The notes beneath the pieces are model-generated. The model did not search any database. It worked only from the letters and a program-made list of their open reading frames with translations, and had not been told where the DNA came from. From JANQPA01 sp964548175 (GTDB lineage Bacteria > Bacteroidota > Bacteroidia > Chitinophagales > Saprospiraceae), in assembly GCA_964548175.1 (NCBI GenBank), contig CAZJQS010000005.1, positions 72,512-136,511 on the forward strand: a stretch of 64,000 nucleotides of DNA, read 5' to 3'. The position numbers were made by a program, and so were the translations under genes. Position 1 is the first letter of the stretch; the number at the start of each line of letters is the position of its first letter. Below are positions 9,731 to 19,064 of the stretch, piece after piece.

Positions 9731-9866
9731 TTCATTGTAAAGAGAAAGAAAACTCAGTCCTAAGAAATAAAGCTGTTAGTTACAGCTCAAGGATCGATAC
9801 AGCTGATAACTCGAATAGGGATAATAAGTCCGGCGGTTAATGCGTTTTGCATTAACCGCTTGCTTT
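9731..9866 (+). ncRNA. Candidate small RNA, possibly 6S-like
   Basis: This ~135-nt stretch lies between an exact TATCTTTG box and a GC-rich hairpin with T tract and has no credible ORF. Internally, AGTTACAGCT (from ~9780) can pair with AGCTGATAACT with a single bulged A. The flanking TCCTA and TAGGG can pair outside it across an asymmetric bubble, giving a rod with a central bulge. That shape recalls 6S RNA, but I cannot confirm the class from sequence alone. It could instead be a leader attenuator of the downstream flavoprotein gene, which starts 51 bp after the end. Confidence 0.4.
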
Positions 9867-9867
9867 T
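9833..9867 (+). terminator. Hairpin terminator upstream of the flavoprotein gene
   Basis: GCGGTTAATGC pairs perfectly with GCATTAACCGC around a GTTTT loop and is followed by TTGCTTTTTT. It lies before, not after, the nearest plus-strand gene start, which supports an independent short transcript or attenuation. Confidence 0.65.
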
Positions 9868-9916
9868 TTGAGGAAAAACTCCTTTTTTCCAGAAAATCTA
9901 ATCAGAACGTAAACCA

Positions 9917-11155
9917 ATGATAACAACCGATGTATGTGTAGTCGGCGCAGGGCCTGGGGGGGCTGCCACGGCTTTGAAGCTCAGTTATATGGGCATTCCG
10001 TCTGTATTGATCGATAAAGCTGCTTTTCCCAGGGATAAAATATGCGGCGATGCCATCAGCGGTAAAGTGACTACCCTGCTCAACCGGCTGGATCCTGAGA
10101 TCCTGAAGCGCTTCAATGCCAAGGCAGAGCAAGTGGACGTCTGGGGACTGATCTTCGGCGCGCCTAAAGGGCAACCCATTGAGTTGCCTTTTAAAAGCAA
10201 GTACGTTATCGATCAGGCTAATGCACCGGGTTATGTGTCTAAAAGGCTGGAACTCGACAACTTCCTGATCAGGGAAGTAAAAAGAAGACCCAATATAAAA
10301 TTGCTGCTGGAAACAGAGATCACCCGATACGAGCGATCAGAGCGGGGCTTTCTTATCAGGGATGCCTCAGGGAAAGTAGTCATAGATGCCCGGTTGCTGA
10401 TCGATTCTGCCGGAGCGTACTCCTCTTTCAGCCGAAAGTATGCCGGTCTGGAAAAAGACATGAAACACTACGCGGGGGCCGTCCGGGCGTATTATCGCGG
10501 CGTAAGCGGCCTGCATCCGCACAACTACATCGAGCTTCACTTTGTGAAAGAACTGTCGCCCGGATACTTCTGGGTCTTTCCGCTGCCGAATGGAGAAGCC
10601 AATGTCGGCATCGGCATGCGCAGCGATGTAATCAAAAAACGCAAAGTCAACCTTCGCCAAAAATTGGACGAGATGATCGAACATCATCCGAGATTCAAAG
10701 ACCGCTTCCGCCAGGCCGAGCGAATAGGAAAAGTCGAAGGATACGGCTTACCACTGGGGTCGAAGACCCGGCCTATTTCCGGGGATCATTACATGCTGGT
10801 GGGGGATGCCGGGCATCTGATCGATCCGCTTACCGGCGAAGGCATCGGCAATGCTTTTTACAGCGGGTTTATCGCCGCAGAACAAGCCGAACAATGCCTG
10901 TTGAAAAACGATTTCTCCGCCGGGTTCCTGAAAGCTTATGATGTTCGCGTAAAACGGGTGCTCGGGTCAGAGATGAAGTTGAGTTATAAAATGCAGCGTA
11001 TGGCAAGCTACCCCTTCCTGGTCAACCTCATCTCACGGATCATCTCCGGTAACCAAAAAGTGGTGAACGTGATCAGCAGCATGTATACGGATTTTGACCT
11101 GAGAGAAGAGATCGTAAAGCCGTTGTTCTGGATGAAAATGATGTTTAAGAAATGA
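9917..11155 (+). CDS. Geranylgeranyl-reductase-family FAD-dependent oxidoreductase
   Basis: 412 residues. The N-terminal dinucleotide-binding fold (VCVVGAGPGGAATA) is followed by LIDKAAFPRDKICGDAISG, the family signature of geranylgeranyl reductase and related flavoproteins. A second FAD motif, MLVGDAGHLIDPLTGEGIGNA, sits around residue 295. These enzymes reduce isoprenoid double bonds or act in halogenase- and hydroxylase-like reactions, and in Bacteroidota this subgroup is often linked to quinone or lipid metabolism. It appears monocistronic, convergent with the beta-solenoid gene that follows (34 bp between stops). The exact substrate is open. Confidence 0.85.
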   Translation: MITTDVCVVGAGPGGAATALKLSYMGIPSVLIDKAAFPRDKICGDAISGKVTTLLNRLDPEILKRFNAKAEQVDVWGLIFGAPKGQPIELPFKSKYVIDQANAPGYVSKRLELDNFLIREVKRRPNIKLLLETEITRYERSERGFLIRDASGKVVIDARLLIDSAGAYSSFSRKYAGLEKDMKHYAGAVRAYYRGVSGLHPHNYIELHFVKELSPGYFWVFPLPNGEANVGIGMRSDVIKKRKVNLRQKLDEMIEHHPRFKDRFRQAERIGKVEGYGLPLGSKTRPISGDHYMLVGDAGHLIDPLTGEGIGNAFYSGFIAAEQAEQCLLKNDFSAGFLKAYDVRVKRVLGSEMKLSYKMQRMASYPFLVNLISRIISGNQKVVNVISSMYTDFDLREEIVKPLFWMKMMFKK

Positions 11156-11189
11156 GCTCGCCTTTTTCGACGACCTCATTTCTCTAAAG

Positions 11190-12512
11190 CTATTGAATGC
11201 TGATGTTGCAATCATGCGCATTGATCTTCAACAGAGGACTGTCACTGGCAGCGCCTTTTGAGGAGCCCTGTAATTCCAGTTCGTCGTTTTTTTCTTTATA
11301 AATACGCGCCTCGAAACGATCCTGGGGAAAGCGGAGTTTGCCGTATTTCTTATAGCTGTCTATTCTAAAAGCAATGGAAGGATCCAGCTTAATGCTCAGA
11401 TCGGTGTATTTCCCATCGAAAGTCAGTCCGGAAAAGGTTTTACCAACCGAGCCGATCTCGATATTGTCGTCATAAGAGCTCATTTTCAGGGATTTGAGCA
11501 GGGTAAGGATATTATAATCCGAATATTTTGATTCGGAAGAGGACAATTCCTCCACTTCCTTGATCATGATCTCATCATCATAGCTCAGTTCAAAGGCCAG
11601 GGATCCGACAGAGCCCAGGCGGAAGTTTGTGTACTTGCTTTTTATTTGAAGGTCGTTGACCCGATCCAGTTGAAAGTCGCCATCGTAAATATCGAGCCTG
11701 GCATTCTGGGCCCGGTTGATCTTGATGTCCGAATATTTATCCTGGAGGACGAGTTCGCCCTGAATGTCTTGTACGATTAGTTCGTCATCGTAAATGGCGG
11801 CTTTCAGCGAGCTGATGTTGCCCATTTCGATCTCCGAATATTTGGAGGTCAGCGTCACTTTGCCTCCATTGCCTAGTTTCAGCGTGCCGTCGTAAATATC
11901 TATTGCTGCATTTTTAAAATCACCGATTTGAGCCTTACCGTACTTAAGCGCCAGCGTCAGGTCATTACGGGTTTGGCCTATTTTCAGTCGGCCGCTGTAA
12001 AGGTTGATCTTAAGAGCGGCATTGACCGCTTGTTCGATGATTATGCCATCGTATTTGTTACTCAGGGTAAGCTGATCGAGCGTGGGCACATACAATTTCA
12101 TTTTTACGCTCACCTCCTTGATGCCTGATATTTTCACGCCGTCCTTAAACTGGATGCGGACGTTTCCGTTCCGGCTGTTCCATTTGCTGATGTTGAGTTC
12201 GGTCGATAAGGAGAGTGCACTGCCGGATTGATCAGTATTGATGTCAAAATGCCGGATCAATTCCTGGGCGGCATCTTCCTCCTGAGCCTTGAAGGTTAAC
12301 TCGATCTGATAGGCAACCTGATTGGCGGAAGAAGGCAGCACTTCGATGTCTCCTCTTCGATGATCCACTTCCAGTATTTGAATGCCGGAAAAAGACTTTT
12401 CGTAGACCTCCCTGTAGTCTTTTTCCTGGGATCTGGCGATCAGGGGGAATAAAAACAGGGCGACAAGCAGAAGCCCTGTTTTACAGACTTCTTTCGTGAC
12501 TTTTTTCTTCAT
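11190..12512 (-). CDS. Exported DUF4097-like beta-solenoid protein
   Basis: 440 residues from the ATG at 12512. A longer frame starts at 12572 but would place a charged 20-residue extension before an obvious signal peptide (MKKKVTKEV...LFLFPLIARSQ). The mature part is a series of ~20-residue beta repeats alternating 'SKYSDI' and 'YDGDF/YDDEI' themes (KYSEIEMG, KYSDIKINRA, KYTNFRLG, KYSDYNIL), as in DUF4097/putative-adhesin proteins. The start overlaps the previous gene by 32 bp, so translation is probably coupled to the anti-sigma candidate. It may be an envelope protein under control of the adjacent sigma factor (inference). Confidence 0.75.
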   Translation of the reverse strand: MKKKVTKEVCKTGLLLVALFLFPLIARSQEKDYREVYEKSFSGIQILEVDHRRGDIEVLPSSANQVAYQIELTFKAQEEDAAQELIRHFDINTDQSGSALSLSTELNISKWNSRNGNVRIQFKDGVKISGIKEVSVKMKLYVPTLDQLTLSNKYDGIIIEQAVNAALKINLYSGRLKIGQTRNDLTLALKYGKAQIGDFKNAAIDIYDGTLKLGNGGKVTLTSKYSEIEMGNISSLKAAIYDDELIVQDIQGELVLQDKYSDIKINRAQNARLDIYDGDFQLDRVNDLQIKSKYTNFRLGSVGSLAFELSYDDEIMIKEVEELSSSESKYSDYNILTLLKSLKMSSYDDNIEIGSVGKTFSGLTFDGKYTDLSIKLDPSIAFRIDSYKKYGKLRFPQDRFEARIYKEKNDELELQGSSKGAASDSPLLKINAHDCNISIQ

Positions 12513-13038
12513 GATACTTTTGTTTGGTGACTTCTTTGGATAAACGTTCAAGGATCTTGATTTTCTGTTCATAATACCGGATTAGGGTGCGCACCAGTTG
12601 CTCATTGTCAATATACCGGGGTACGTCCTCCAGGGTTTGCTGGTGGATGTCTTCCAGTATTTTCAATTCTCTGAATAGGTCTGCAAAGTTTTGCTCCTCC
12701 AGTTCGTCAAGCTTGAGTTCTTGCTCTTTTTGCCGGATCAGACGGGAATAGTGCTCTTTTTGTTCGGCCAGTTCCGGATAATAATTCGCCAGGTTGATCT
12801 GCTCTGCTTCTCCGCTCTGGTTCTTCGGCCGGAAAAGTAGAGCAGCTGTAATGATCAGACAGATGGAAGCTGCGATACTCCATTGCCAGTATTTTCCGAT
12901 GGAAATGCGCCAGCCTCCATTTTTTAAGGGCTTTTCCATAGTTTTCAGCTCCGCCTGAATATTCCGCCAAAGCCGCGCCTTGTCGGGCATCTCCATGCCA
13001 TCCAGCTCTGCTCTTCGATTTTTAATTTCTTTTTCCAT
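12481..13038 (-). CDS. Single-pass membrane protein, candidate anti-sigma factor
   Basis: 185 residues with one membrane helix at ~52-70 (WSIAASICLIITAALLF). The short N-terminal cytoplasmic part carries charged helical sequence (RLWRNIQAELKTME) and the C-terminal half is a Glu/Gln/Lys-rich coiled-coil region. Position directly after an ECF sigma gene and this topology fit an anti-sigma factor, but no zinc-binding ZAS motif is present, so the call rests mainly on context. It overlaps the downstream exported protein gene by 32 bp. Confidence 0.6.
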   Translation of the reverse strand: MEKEIKNRRAELDGMEMPDKARLWRNIQAELKTMEKPLKNGGWRISIGKYWQWSIAASICLIITAALLFRPKNQSGEAEQINLANYYPELAEQKEHYSRLIRQKEQELKLDELEEQNFADLFRELKILEDIHQQTLEDVPRYIDNEQLVRTLIRYYEQKIKILERLSKEVTKQKYHEEKSHERSL

Positions 13039-13148
13039 TTTTTGAGTTTATTCTTTGTTTTGCACCAACTGATCAACAAATATCCCTGCCTGTACTGAGG
13101 CTCCTGGAGGAAGGCAACGCCCAATCGCGATTCATCGGGACGAGCGAT

Positions 13149-13700
13149 CTAACAATTAAGGACTTTACTTAACTCTTCCCGCAGCAATTTCTTTGCTCGA
13201 TGATACTGGCTTTTCGAGGTGGATTCCGTGATGTCCAGGATTTGAGCGATCTCCTTATGCTGATAGCCTTCCAGGAGGTGCAGGGAAAAGATCACCCGGC
13301 AGCCTTCCGGTAGTTTCTTTATAGCGTGGTGAATTTTTTTCATATTAATCTGGGGGGCGCCAATGCCTTCATTTTCTTCGACAAAAGCATCATTTGCCTC
13401 TAGCTGAACGAAACTTAACTTCTTTTTTTTCCGTAAAAAATTAAGACAGGTGTTAATGACAATCTTTTTGATCCAGGCCCCGAGAGTGGCCTCCCCCTGA
13501 AAAGAAGACAAGTTGCGAAAAACCTTAACGAAGGCGTCCTGCAAAATGTCTTCAGCATCCATCGGGTGCGGATGCATACGAATGACGACATTGTACATGG
13601 CCTGAACGTACCGATTGTACAGCGTGAGCTGCGCCTGCGGATTCCCCTTCAGGCATTGTCGGATCAAATTTTTTTCCTCTCGGGTCGGCGTCGTTCTCAA
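13149..13700 (-). CDS. ECF-type RNA polymerase sigma factor
   Basis: 183 residues, a typical ECF length. Region 2 includes DAEDILQDAFVKVFRNLSSF (the DAEDxxQ signature), and region 4 includes LPEGCRVIFSLHLLEGYQHKEIAQIL with a helix-turn-helix for -35 recognition. It heads a three-gene minus-strand set with the membrane anti-sigma candidate and the exported beta-solenoid protein, 110 bp before the second gene. ECF factors of Bacteroidota commonly respond to envelope or nutrient signals through such partners. Confidence 0.92.
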   Translation of the reverse strand: MRTTPTREEKNLIRQCLKGNPQAQLTLYNRYVQAMYNVVIRMHPHPMDAEDILQDAFVKVFRNLSSFQGEATLGAWIKKIVINTCLNFLRKKKKLSFVQLEANDAFVEENEGIGAPQINMKKIHHAIKKLPEGCRVIFSLHLLEGYQHKEIAQILDITESTSKSQYHRAKKLLREELSKVLNC

Positions 13701-14172
13701 GATTGTGTTTTTACTTAAAAGATTTAAGAGAATTTAAAAGGTTGGAAAATTTTTTAAATTTTATTTAAAGAATAACCACTTTACATAGTCCTTAATTATG
13801 TTCATTTTTGTAGCAGAAGCCATAAAAACTTTGTAAATTATCCTCGATCATAATCAAATAGACGCCTCAGCACAGGTTTGGCCGCTCAGTTGCCAAACCT
13901 ATGCTGAAAATTGATCAGGTATTCAAAGCAATATATACCGTTCGATAACGGTTAAATATATAAGATCTTTTTTAGCGTCGGCTTAAGTTTCATAAACTAG
14001 TGAGTGTAAAATTGAGGACCTCTTCATCCAGAAGAGGTCTTTTTTTGTTTATTGATGTTAGGTGACATGAAAAATCATTTTTGAGGCTGCGCAAAACAAG
14101 CAGATGCCTTTCCTATAGCCTTTAGAACAACTTTTTAATTAACCTCCCGGATAAAACACTCAATTTCCCTCT
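13701..14172. other. 472-bp gene-free divergent region with two hairpins
   Basis: It separates the minus-strand sigma operon from the plus-strand phosphoesterase gene. It holds a 15-bp inverted repeat with one mismatch (13868-13882 / 13892-13906, loop CGCTCAGTT) not followed by a T tract, and a separate terminator-like hairpin at 14017. No ORF or recognised RNA is seen. A short transcript ending at 14047 is possible. Confidence 0.5.
14017..14047 (+). terminator. Orphan rho-independent terminator
   Basis: GACCTCTTC pairs with GAAGAGGTC around ATCCA and is followed by TTTTTTT. No annotated plus-strand gene precedes it within 3 kb, so it may end a small RNA or block read-through. Confidence 0.65.
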
Positions 14173-17100
14173 ATGAAACCTAACAACCACACCATTCTCT
14201 TTTTCCTGGTTTTTTTATTGAATGCCTGCGCTAGTTATCGGCTCCATCTTTCTAAGGAGGCAGAAGCATGGAAGGGCAATGCTTTACCTGAGCAACAACC
14301 TGTTTACAAGTTTTACCTCATCGGCGATGCAGGAGGGGCCGAATACGGAAAAGCGTTGCCGGCGCTTTCATTGCTGGACCAAAAACTTAAGTCCGAACCC
14401 CAACAGGATAAAGTAGCCGTTCTCTTTCTGGGGGATAACATCTATCCGAATGGGATGCCGGATGAAGATGATCTGGCTGCCAGAGAAGAACGTTTATTTG
14501 ACGAGTATAAGCTGAAAGCTCAGCTTGATGTGGTGAAGGACTTTGAAGGACGCGTTCACTTTCTGGCGGGCAATCACGACTGGTATGGTTATGGGGTCGA
14601 TGGAGTGGAAGAACAGGAAGCTTTTATCGATGAGTATCTTGATCGCGATGAAGCCATGGAACCTAATCCGGGTTGCGGAGATCCGAAAGAAATAGAATTG
14701 CGCAAAGACCTGACCCTTATTCTCCTGGATTCTCAATGGTTCTTGGAAAACTGGCAGAATAAACCCGAAATCAATGAGGGCTGTGACGTCAAAAGCCGGT
14801 CTGCATTCGCACTTCAATTTGAAGAGGTGCTGAAGGGCAATCGCAATAAAAACGTACTCATTGCCATGCATCACCCCATTTACACCTATGGTCCACATGG
14901 CGGCGGCTTTACATTAAAAGATCACCTGTTTCCCCTAACGGCAGCCAACAAGGCCCTTTTGATCCCCCTTCCCGTGATCGGCTCCATCTATCCCTTTTTC
15001 CGCTCTGCCATTGGAACGAACCAGGATATTGTACATCCTAAATACAAGGAATTCCGTGATCTGGTCTTAAATTCCGCCCGAAAAAACGGCAACTTTATGT
15101 TCGCTTCCGGGCATGAACACAGTCTTCAATATATAGAGCGCAGCGGCCAGTCGTTTATCGTCAGTGGTGCGGGCTCCAGGAAAAGCCCTGTACGCCTGGG
15201 CGACGGCTCCGACTTTGCTTATGCTGCGCCTGGATTTTCAGAACTGCTGATCTATGAAGATGGTTCTGTCTGGGTGCAATTTTGGGTCGCGCAAAAAGAG
15301 GAGAAAGACGGGCAGTTGGTCTTTCGTAAAAAAATCAGAGAACCGCTGCCTAAATCTGAAGATATTTACCAGGACAGTCTTTTTTTGTTTAAGATTGACC
15401 CGGAAAAGGCAATGGTCTCTGTCCCGGTTACTGATCGGGATTATACCAAAAAGGGACTGGGAAAAAAATTATGGGGAGCCCATTATCGAGAAGCTTACGC
15501 GCAGGAAATCACTGTACCTCAACTGGACCTGACCGCTTTCAAAGGTGGGGTTGAACCGGTTAAGCGTGGAGGCGGTTATCAGACCAACTCTCTTAGGCTC
15601 GAAACACAAGAAGGGCGGCAATATACTATGCGGTCCGTAAAAAAAGATCCTACCCGGACAGTGCCCTATCCCTTCAATCAAACGTTTATTCTGGATATTG
15701 TTCAGGATAACTTTAGCGCGGCCCACCCCATGGCTGCCACTGTTATCCCGCCCCTGGCGGATGCGGTCGGCATCTACCATACCAATCCGAGGCTGTATTA
15801 CGTACCTAAGCAGCCTGCGCTGAAGTATTACAACGAAGGCTATGGAGATGCACTGTATTTGGTCGAAGAACGCCCGGATGAGGATGTCTGGCAGGAAGCC
15901 GATTTTTTTGGGAATCCCGATGATATCCTCAGTACTTCGGATATGCTGGAAGAGATACGAAAAGATCAGGACCATAGCGTAGATGACCGGTTTGTGGTGC
16001 GCAATCGCCTTTTTGATAATGTCCTGGGCGATTGGGATCGCCATGATGATCAGTGGCGGTGGGCGGATTTTGAGGATGGTAAATACCATTTGTATCGCCC
16101 CATCCCAAGAGATCGGGATCAGGCTTTTAGCCGGTATGACGGCTGGATATTGGGGGTTTTCAGGCAGTTTTCTCCTATGCTTCAACCCTTGCGGGCATAT
16201 GATTATGACATTAAGCCCATCCGATGGTCTAATTTTGGGGCGCGTTATTTTGATCCCTCCTTTATGTCGAGAGCGGACTGGGAAGACTGGAAGGAGGAGG
16301 CTTTATTTTTGCAGGAAAAACTGACGGATGAAGTCATTGACCGGGCTTTCGAAGAGCATTGGCCGGAAAAATTTATTGAGCTAGATGCCGGTTTCATCAA
16401 AGCCAGACTCAAAAGCCGCCGGGATAAACTCCTGGATATTGCCCGCCGGTTGTACCTGCACAACGCCCGCCATGTCGAAATCGTCGGCACCAATGATCGG
16501 GAATTGGTGGAAATCCAACGAAAAGAGGGTGGGTTGACGGAGGTTAAAATGTTTGCTCTTAGCGATAAAAAAGGAAAAAAACAGGAGCTGCTTTATGAGC
16601 GTACCTTTCTACCTGAAGAAACCAAAGAGATCCAGATCTTTACCATGGAAGATGACGATCTGATCCGGATATCCGGAACGGCCCGGAACGGCCCCTTGCT
16701 CCGGATACTGGGTGGAGAGGGCGAAGACACCTTTTATGATGAATCGATAGTAGGAGGAGGCAAAAAAACCATCATCTACGATGTGTTGAGCGAAGACCGT
16801 CAGTTGAAAAAGGGAAAAGAAACGCGGCTGAAGCTTACAGATAATCCTTTTTATAATTTGTATGATCGTAAAGATAAGCACCATGAGTTTAACTTTGGCT
16901 TTGCCATGCCTACCCTTAGCTTCAACCCGGACGATGGGGTATTGTTGGGAGCTTTGGCTTCTTTTACCAATCAGGGCTTCAAAAAAGAGCCTTACGCGAA
17001 TAGCCATGCCCTGAGCTTTCAATATGCTGCTGCTACTTCCGGCCTGAAGTTCGAGTACACAGGGGACTTCATCGATGTTTTCGGCGCCTGGGACGTTCAG

Positions 17101-17946
17101 TTGGATGCGCTGCTGCGTTCTCCCTTGTATACGTCTAACTTTTACGGACTAGGTAATGAAACCATCAATACGGAAGATGAAAACGGGGTGGATTTTCACC
17201 GGCTTCGACTCAGGGAGTACAGCTTTTTTGCCGCCTTAATGCGGAAGCAATACAGTTCTTTCTTTACCATTGGGCCGGAATTCGAAGATATCCGTGTGGA
17301 ACGGACGGCCGGCAGGTTTATCGATCTTATTGGAGATGAGTTAGACCCGGAGATGTATGATGGGGTCAAGTACCTGGGGTTGAAAACAGTGGTGGACTTT
17401 GAAAACGTCAACAGCGTTGCCTATCCTAGCCGGGGGATTCATTTCCAAATGGAGGGGGGATGGAAAATGCAGTTAGAGGATAATTCCAGAAATTTTCCCT
17501 ATCTCGAAGCTTCCCTGGCTGTATATCAGCAATTGGATCGGGAAGGCGTTCTGGTCCTGGCTTCTCGTGTAGGGGGGAAGCAGATCTTCAATGGCAAGTT
17601 TGAATTTTTCCAGAGTGCAACCTTAGGAGGGATCGGCCCCGGCAGTAACATACGCGGCTTTCGTCGGGATCGCTTTGCCGGCCAGTCTTCCTTTTATCAC
17701 AATACCGATTTAAGGTTACAACTACTGGCTTCTCCTAACCGGGCGGTTCCCTTTGTGTTCGGCATTTTTGGCGGATTCGACTACGGCCGCGTCTGGCTGG
17801 AAGGTGACGGTTCTAACCTGTGGCACACTAGTGCAGGCGGGGGCGTTTTTATCAGTCCTTTTAATTTGGCTACGATTAGTCTCGGTGTGTTTAAAGGTGA
17901 TGATGCTGATGCCAGGGTGAACTTTGGCGGAGGGTTTTTCTTTTAG
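14173..17946 (+). CDS. Calcineurin-like phosphoesterase fused to an Omp85-type outer-membrane barrel
   Basis: 1257 residues. The lipoprotein signal peptide has an LNAC lipobox at ~residue 18. Residues ~45-350 form a metallophosphoesterase domain with the full motif set: GDAGG, LGDNIYP, AGNHDWY, MHHP and SGHEHS. A middle region (~430-880) of unclear fold contains FDNVLGDWDRHDDQW, an Asp/His-rich segment that recalls kinase-like or metal sites. The last ~350 residues alternate hydrophobic beta strands and include GPGSNIRGFRRDRF, the RGF signature of Omp85/surface-antigen barrels. So the protein is probably anchored in the outer membrane by its barrel. It is convergent with the UDG gene (4-bp overlap). 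The substrate is unknown; phosphoesters from nucleotides or lipids are possible. Confidence 0.85.
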   Translation: MKPNNHTILFFLVFLLNACASYRLHLSKEAEAWKGNALPEQQPVYKFYLIGDAGGAEYGKALPALSLLDQKLKSEPQQDKVAVLFLGDNIYPNGMPDEDDLAAREERLFDEYKLKAQLDVVKDFEGRVHFLAGNHDWYGYGVDGVEEQEAFIDEYLDRDEAMEPNPGCGDPKEIELRKDLTLILLDSQWFLENWQNKPEINEGCDVKSRSAFALQFEEVLKGNRNKNVLIAMHHPIYTYGPHGGGFTLKDHLFPLTAANKALLIPLPVIGSIYPFFRSAIGTNQDIVHPKYKEFRDLVLNSARKNGNFMFASGHEHSLQYIERSGQSFIVSGAGSRKSPVRLGDGSDFAYAAPGFSELLIYEDGSVWVQFWVAQKEEKDGQLVFRKKIREPLPKSEDIYQDSLFLFKIDPEKAMVSVPVTDRDYTKKGLGKKLWGAHYREAYAQEITVPQLDLTAFKGGVEPVKRGGGYQTNSLRLETQEGRQYTMRSVKKDPTRTVPYPFNQTFILDIVQDNFSAAHPMAATVIPPLADAVGIYHTNPRLYYVPKQPALKYYNEGYGDALYLVEERPDEDVWQEADFFGNPDDILSTSDMLEEIRKDQDHSVDDRFVVRNRLFDNVLGDWDRHDDQWRWADFEDGKYHLYRPIPRDRDQAFSRYDGWILGVFRQFSPMLQPLRAYDYDIKPIRWSNFGARYFDPSFMSRADWEDWKEEALFLQEKLTDEVIDRAFEEHWPEKFIELDAGFIKARLKSRRDKLLDIARRLYLHNARHVEIVGTNDRELVEIQRKEGGLTEVKMFALSDKKGKKQELLYERTFLPEETKEIQIFTMEDDDLIRISGTARNGPLLRILGGEGEDTFYDESIVGGGKKTIIYDVLSEDRQLKKGKETRLKLTDNPFYNLYDRKDKHHEFNFGFAMPTLSFNPDDGVLLGALASFTNQGFKKEPYANSHALSFQYAAATSGLKFEYTGDFIDVFGAWDVQLDALLRSPLYTSNFYGLGNETINTEDENGVDFHRLRLREYSFFAALMRKQYSSFFTIGPEFEDIRVERTAGRFIDLIGDELDPEMYDGVKYLGLKTVVDFENVNSVAYPSRGIHFQMEGGWKMQLEDNSRNFPYLEASLAVYQQLDREGVLVLASRVGGKQIFNGKFEFFQSATLGGIGPGSNIRGFRRDRFAGQSSFYHNTDLRLQLLASPNRAVPFVFGIFGGFDYGRVWLEGDGSNLWHTSAGGGVFISPFNLATISLGVFKGDDADARVNFGGGFFF

Positions 17947-18533
17947 TGTTGGGAGTTCTGACTCCGCCTTACCCCGTGCACTTTTTCTCTCAATACAGGA
18001 AGTACCTCTTTCTCAAACCATGGATTCTTCTGCAGCCAGTGGGTGTTTAGCGGAGAGGGGTGGGGAAGAGGAAAATACGTTGGCAGATAGTCATCAAAAG
18101 CCTCCACTGTTGCTGTCAATGTTTTCTTTCTTTTTTTGCCGAGGTATTGTTTTTGAGCATATAACCCTATCACCAGAAAAAGTTCGATCTTCGGCATGAG
18201 TTGGAGGACTGTTTCGTGCCATTGCGGGGCACACTCTTTACGAGGGGGCAGGTCGCCGGATTTTCCTTTGCCGGGATAGCAGAACCCCATTGGAATAATG
18301 GCGAAGTGCGCAGTGTCATGAAAAGTAGAGCGGTCAACATTCAGCCAGGTTCTCAGGCGGTCGCCGCTCTGGTCGTTCCAGGGAATACCGCTCTGGTGGG
18401 CGAGTCTGCCCGGCGCCTGGCTGATGATGCCGATTCGGGCTTCGGGATGAATGGAAAAAATAGGTTTTGGGCCAAGTGGAAGGTGTTCTTCACAAATGGT
18501 GCAGGATTTGATGTCCTGAATGGTCTTTTCCAG
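17943..18533 (-). CDS. Uracil-DNA glycosylase family protein (Fe-S type)
   Basis: 196 residues from the ATG at 18533, while the open frame runs back to 18575. Motif A appears as IISQAPGRLAHQSGIPWND and motif B as PLPHPSPLN. Cysteines at CTIC near the start, FCYPGK and KECAPQW give four Cys spaced as in the [4Fe-4S] family 4/5 enzymes. It would remove deaminated bases from DNA. The catalytic water-activating position in motif A differs from classical GEAPG/GQAPG only in the residue before A. Substrate range is uncertain in this subgroup. Upstream, 141 bp separate it from the divergent msrB. Confidence 0.8.
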   Translation of the reverse strand: MEKTIQDIKSCTICEEHLPLGPKPIFSIHPEARIGIISQAPGRLAHQSGIPWNDQSGDRLRTWLNVDRSTFHDTAHFAIIPMGFCYPGKGKSGDLPPRKECAPQWHETVLQLMPKIELFLVIGLYAQKQYLGKKRKKTLTATVEAFDDYLPTYFPLPHPSPLNTHWLQKNPWFEKEVLPVLREKVHGVRRSQNSQH

Positions 18534-18674
18534 CATAATAATAGGTATTAAAAAAAAGATTTGGTTAGTGTTCAACTGCCAAATTCTTTTCTACTTTTTT
18601 GGTTTTTCATAACAACCCGCCGGACCTTGTTGTTGTTTTGAAGGAGCAAACTGATCCAATCAAAACGAAATAAA

Positions 18675-19064
18675 ATGAAATTCAACAAACTCACACCAGA
18701 AGAGGAAAGAATCATCGTGCACAAAGGCACAGAAATGCCTTTTACCGGTGAATACAACAATAATAAACAGGCAGGGGTATACGTTTGCCGTCGTTGTGAT
18801 GCGCCTCTGTATCGTTCTGAAGACAAATTCGACTCCGGCTGCGGCTGGCCCAGTTTTGACGATGAGATCCCCGGCGCTGTAATGCGACAAACGGATGCGG
18901 ATGGCCGTCGGACTGAGATTTTGTGTAATAACTGTGGTGGGCACTTGGGGCATGTTTTCATTGGTGAGCGGTTTACGGAAAAAAATACTCGCCACTGTGT
19001 GAACTCCCTGTCTATGAAGTTTATCCCAAAAGAAGAATGGGAAAAAATGGAAAAAAAAAGCTGA
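18675..19064 (+). CDS. msrB: Peptide-methionine (R)-S-oxide reductase MsrB
   Basis: 129 residues, full-length. Two Zn CxxC pairs (CRRC and CNNC), the SGCGWPSF core and GGHLGHVF are conserved, and the catalytic Cys is in RHCVNSLSMKF near the end. It reduces methionine-R-sulfoxide in oxidised proteins with thioredoxin as the usual reductant. It overlaps msrA by 28 bp, so both sulfoxide epimers are handled by one operon. No signal peptide, hence cytoplasmic. Confidence 0.96.
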   Translation: MKFNKLTPEEERIIVHKGTEMPFTGEYNNNKQAGVYVCRRCDAPLYRSEDKFDSGCGWPSFDDEIPGAVMRQTDADGRRTEILCNNCGGHLGHVFIGERFTEKNTRHCVNSLSMKFIPKEEWEKMEKKS

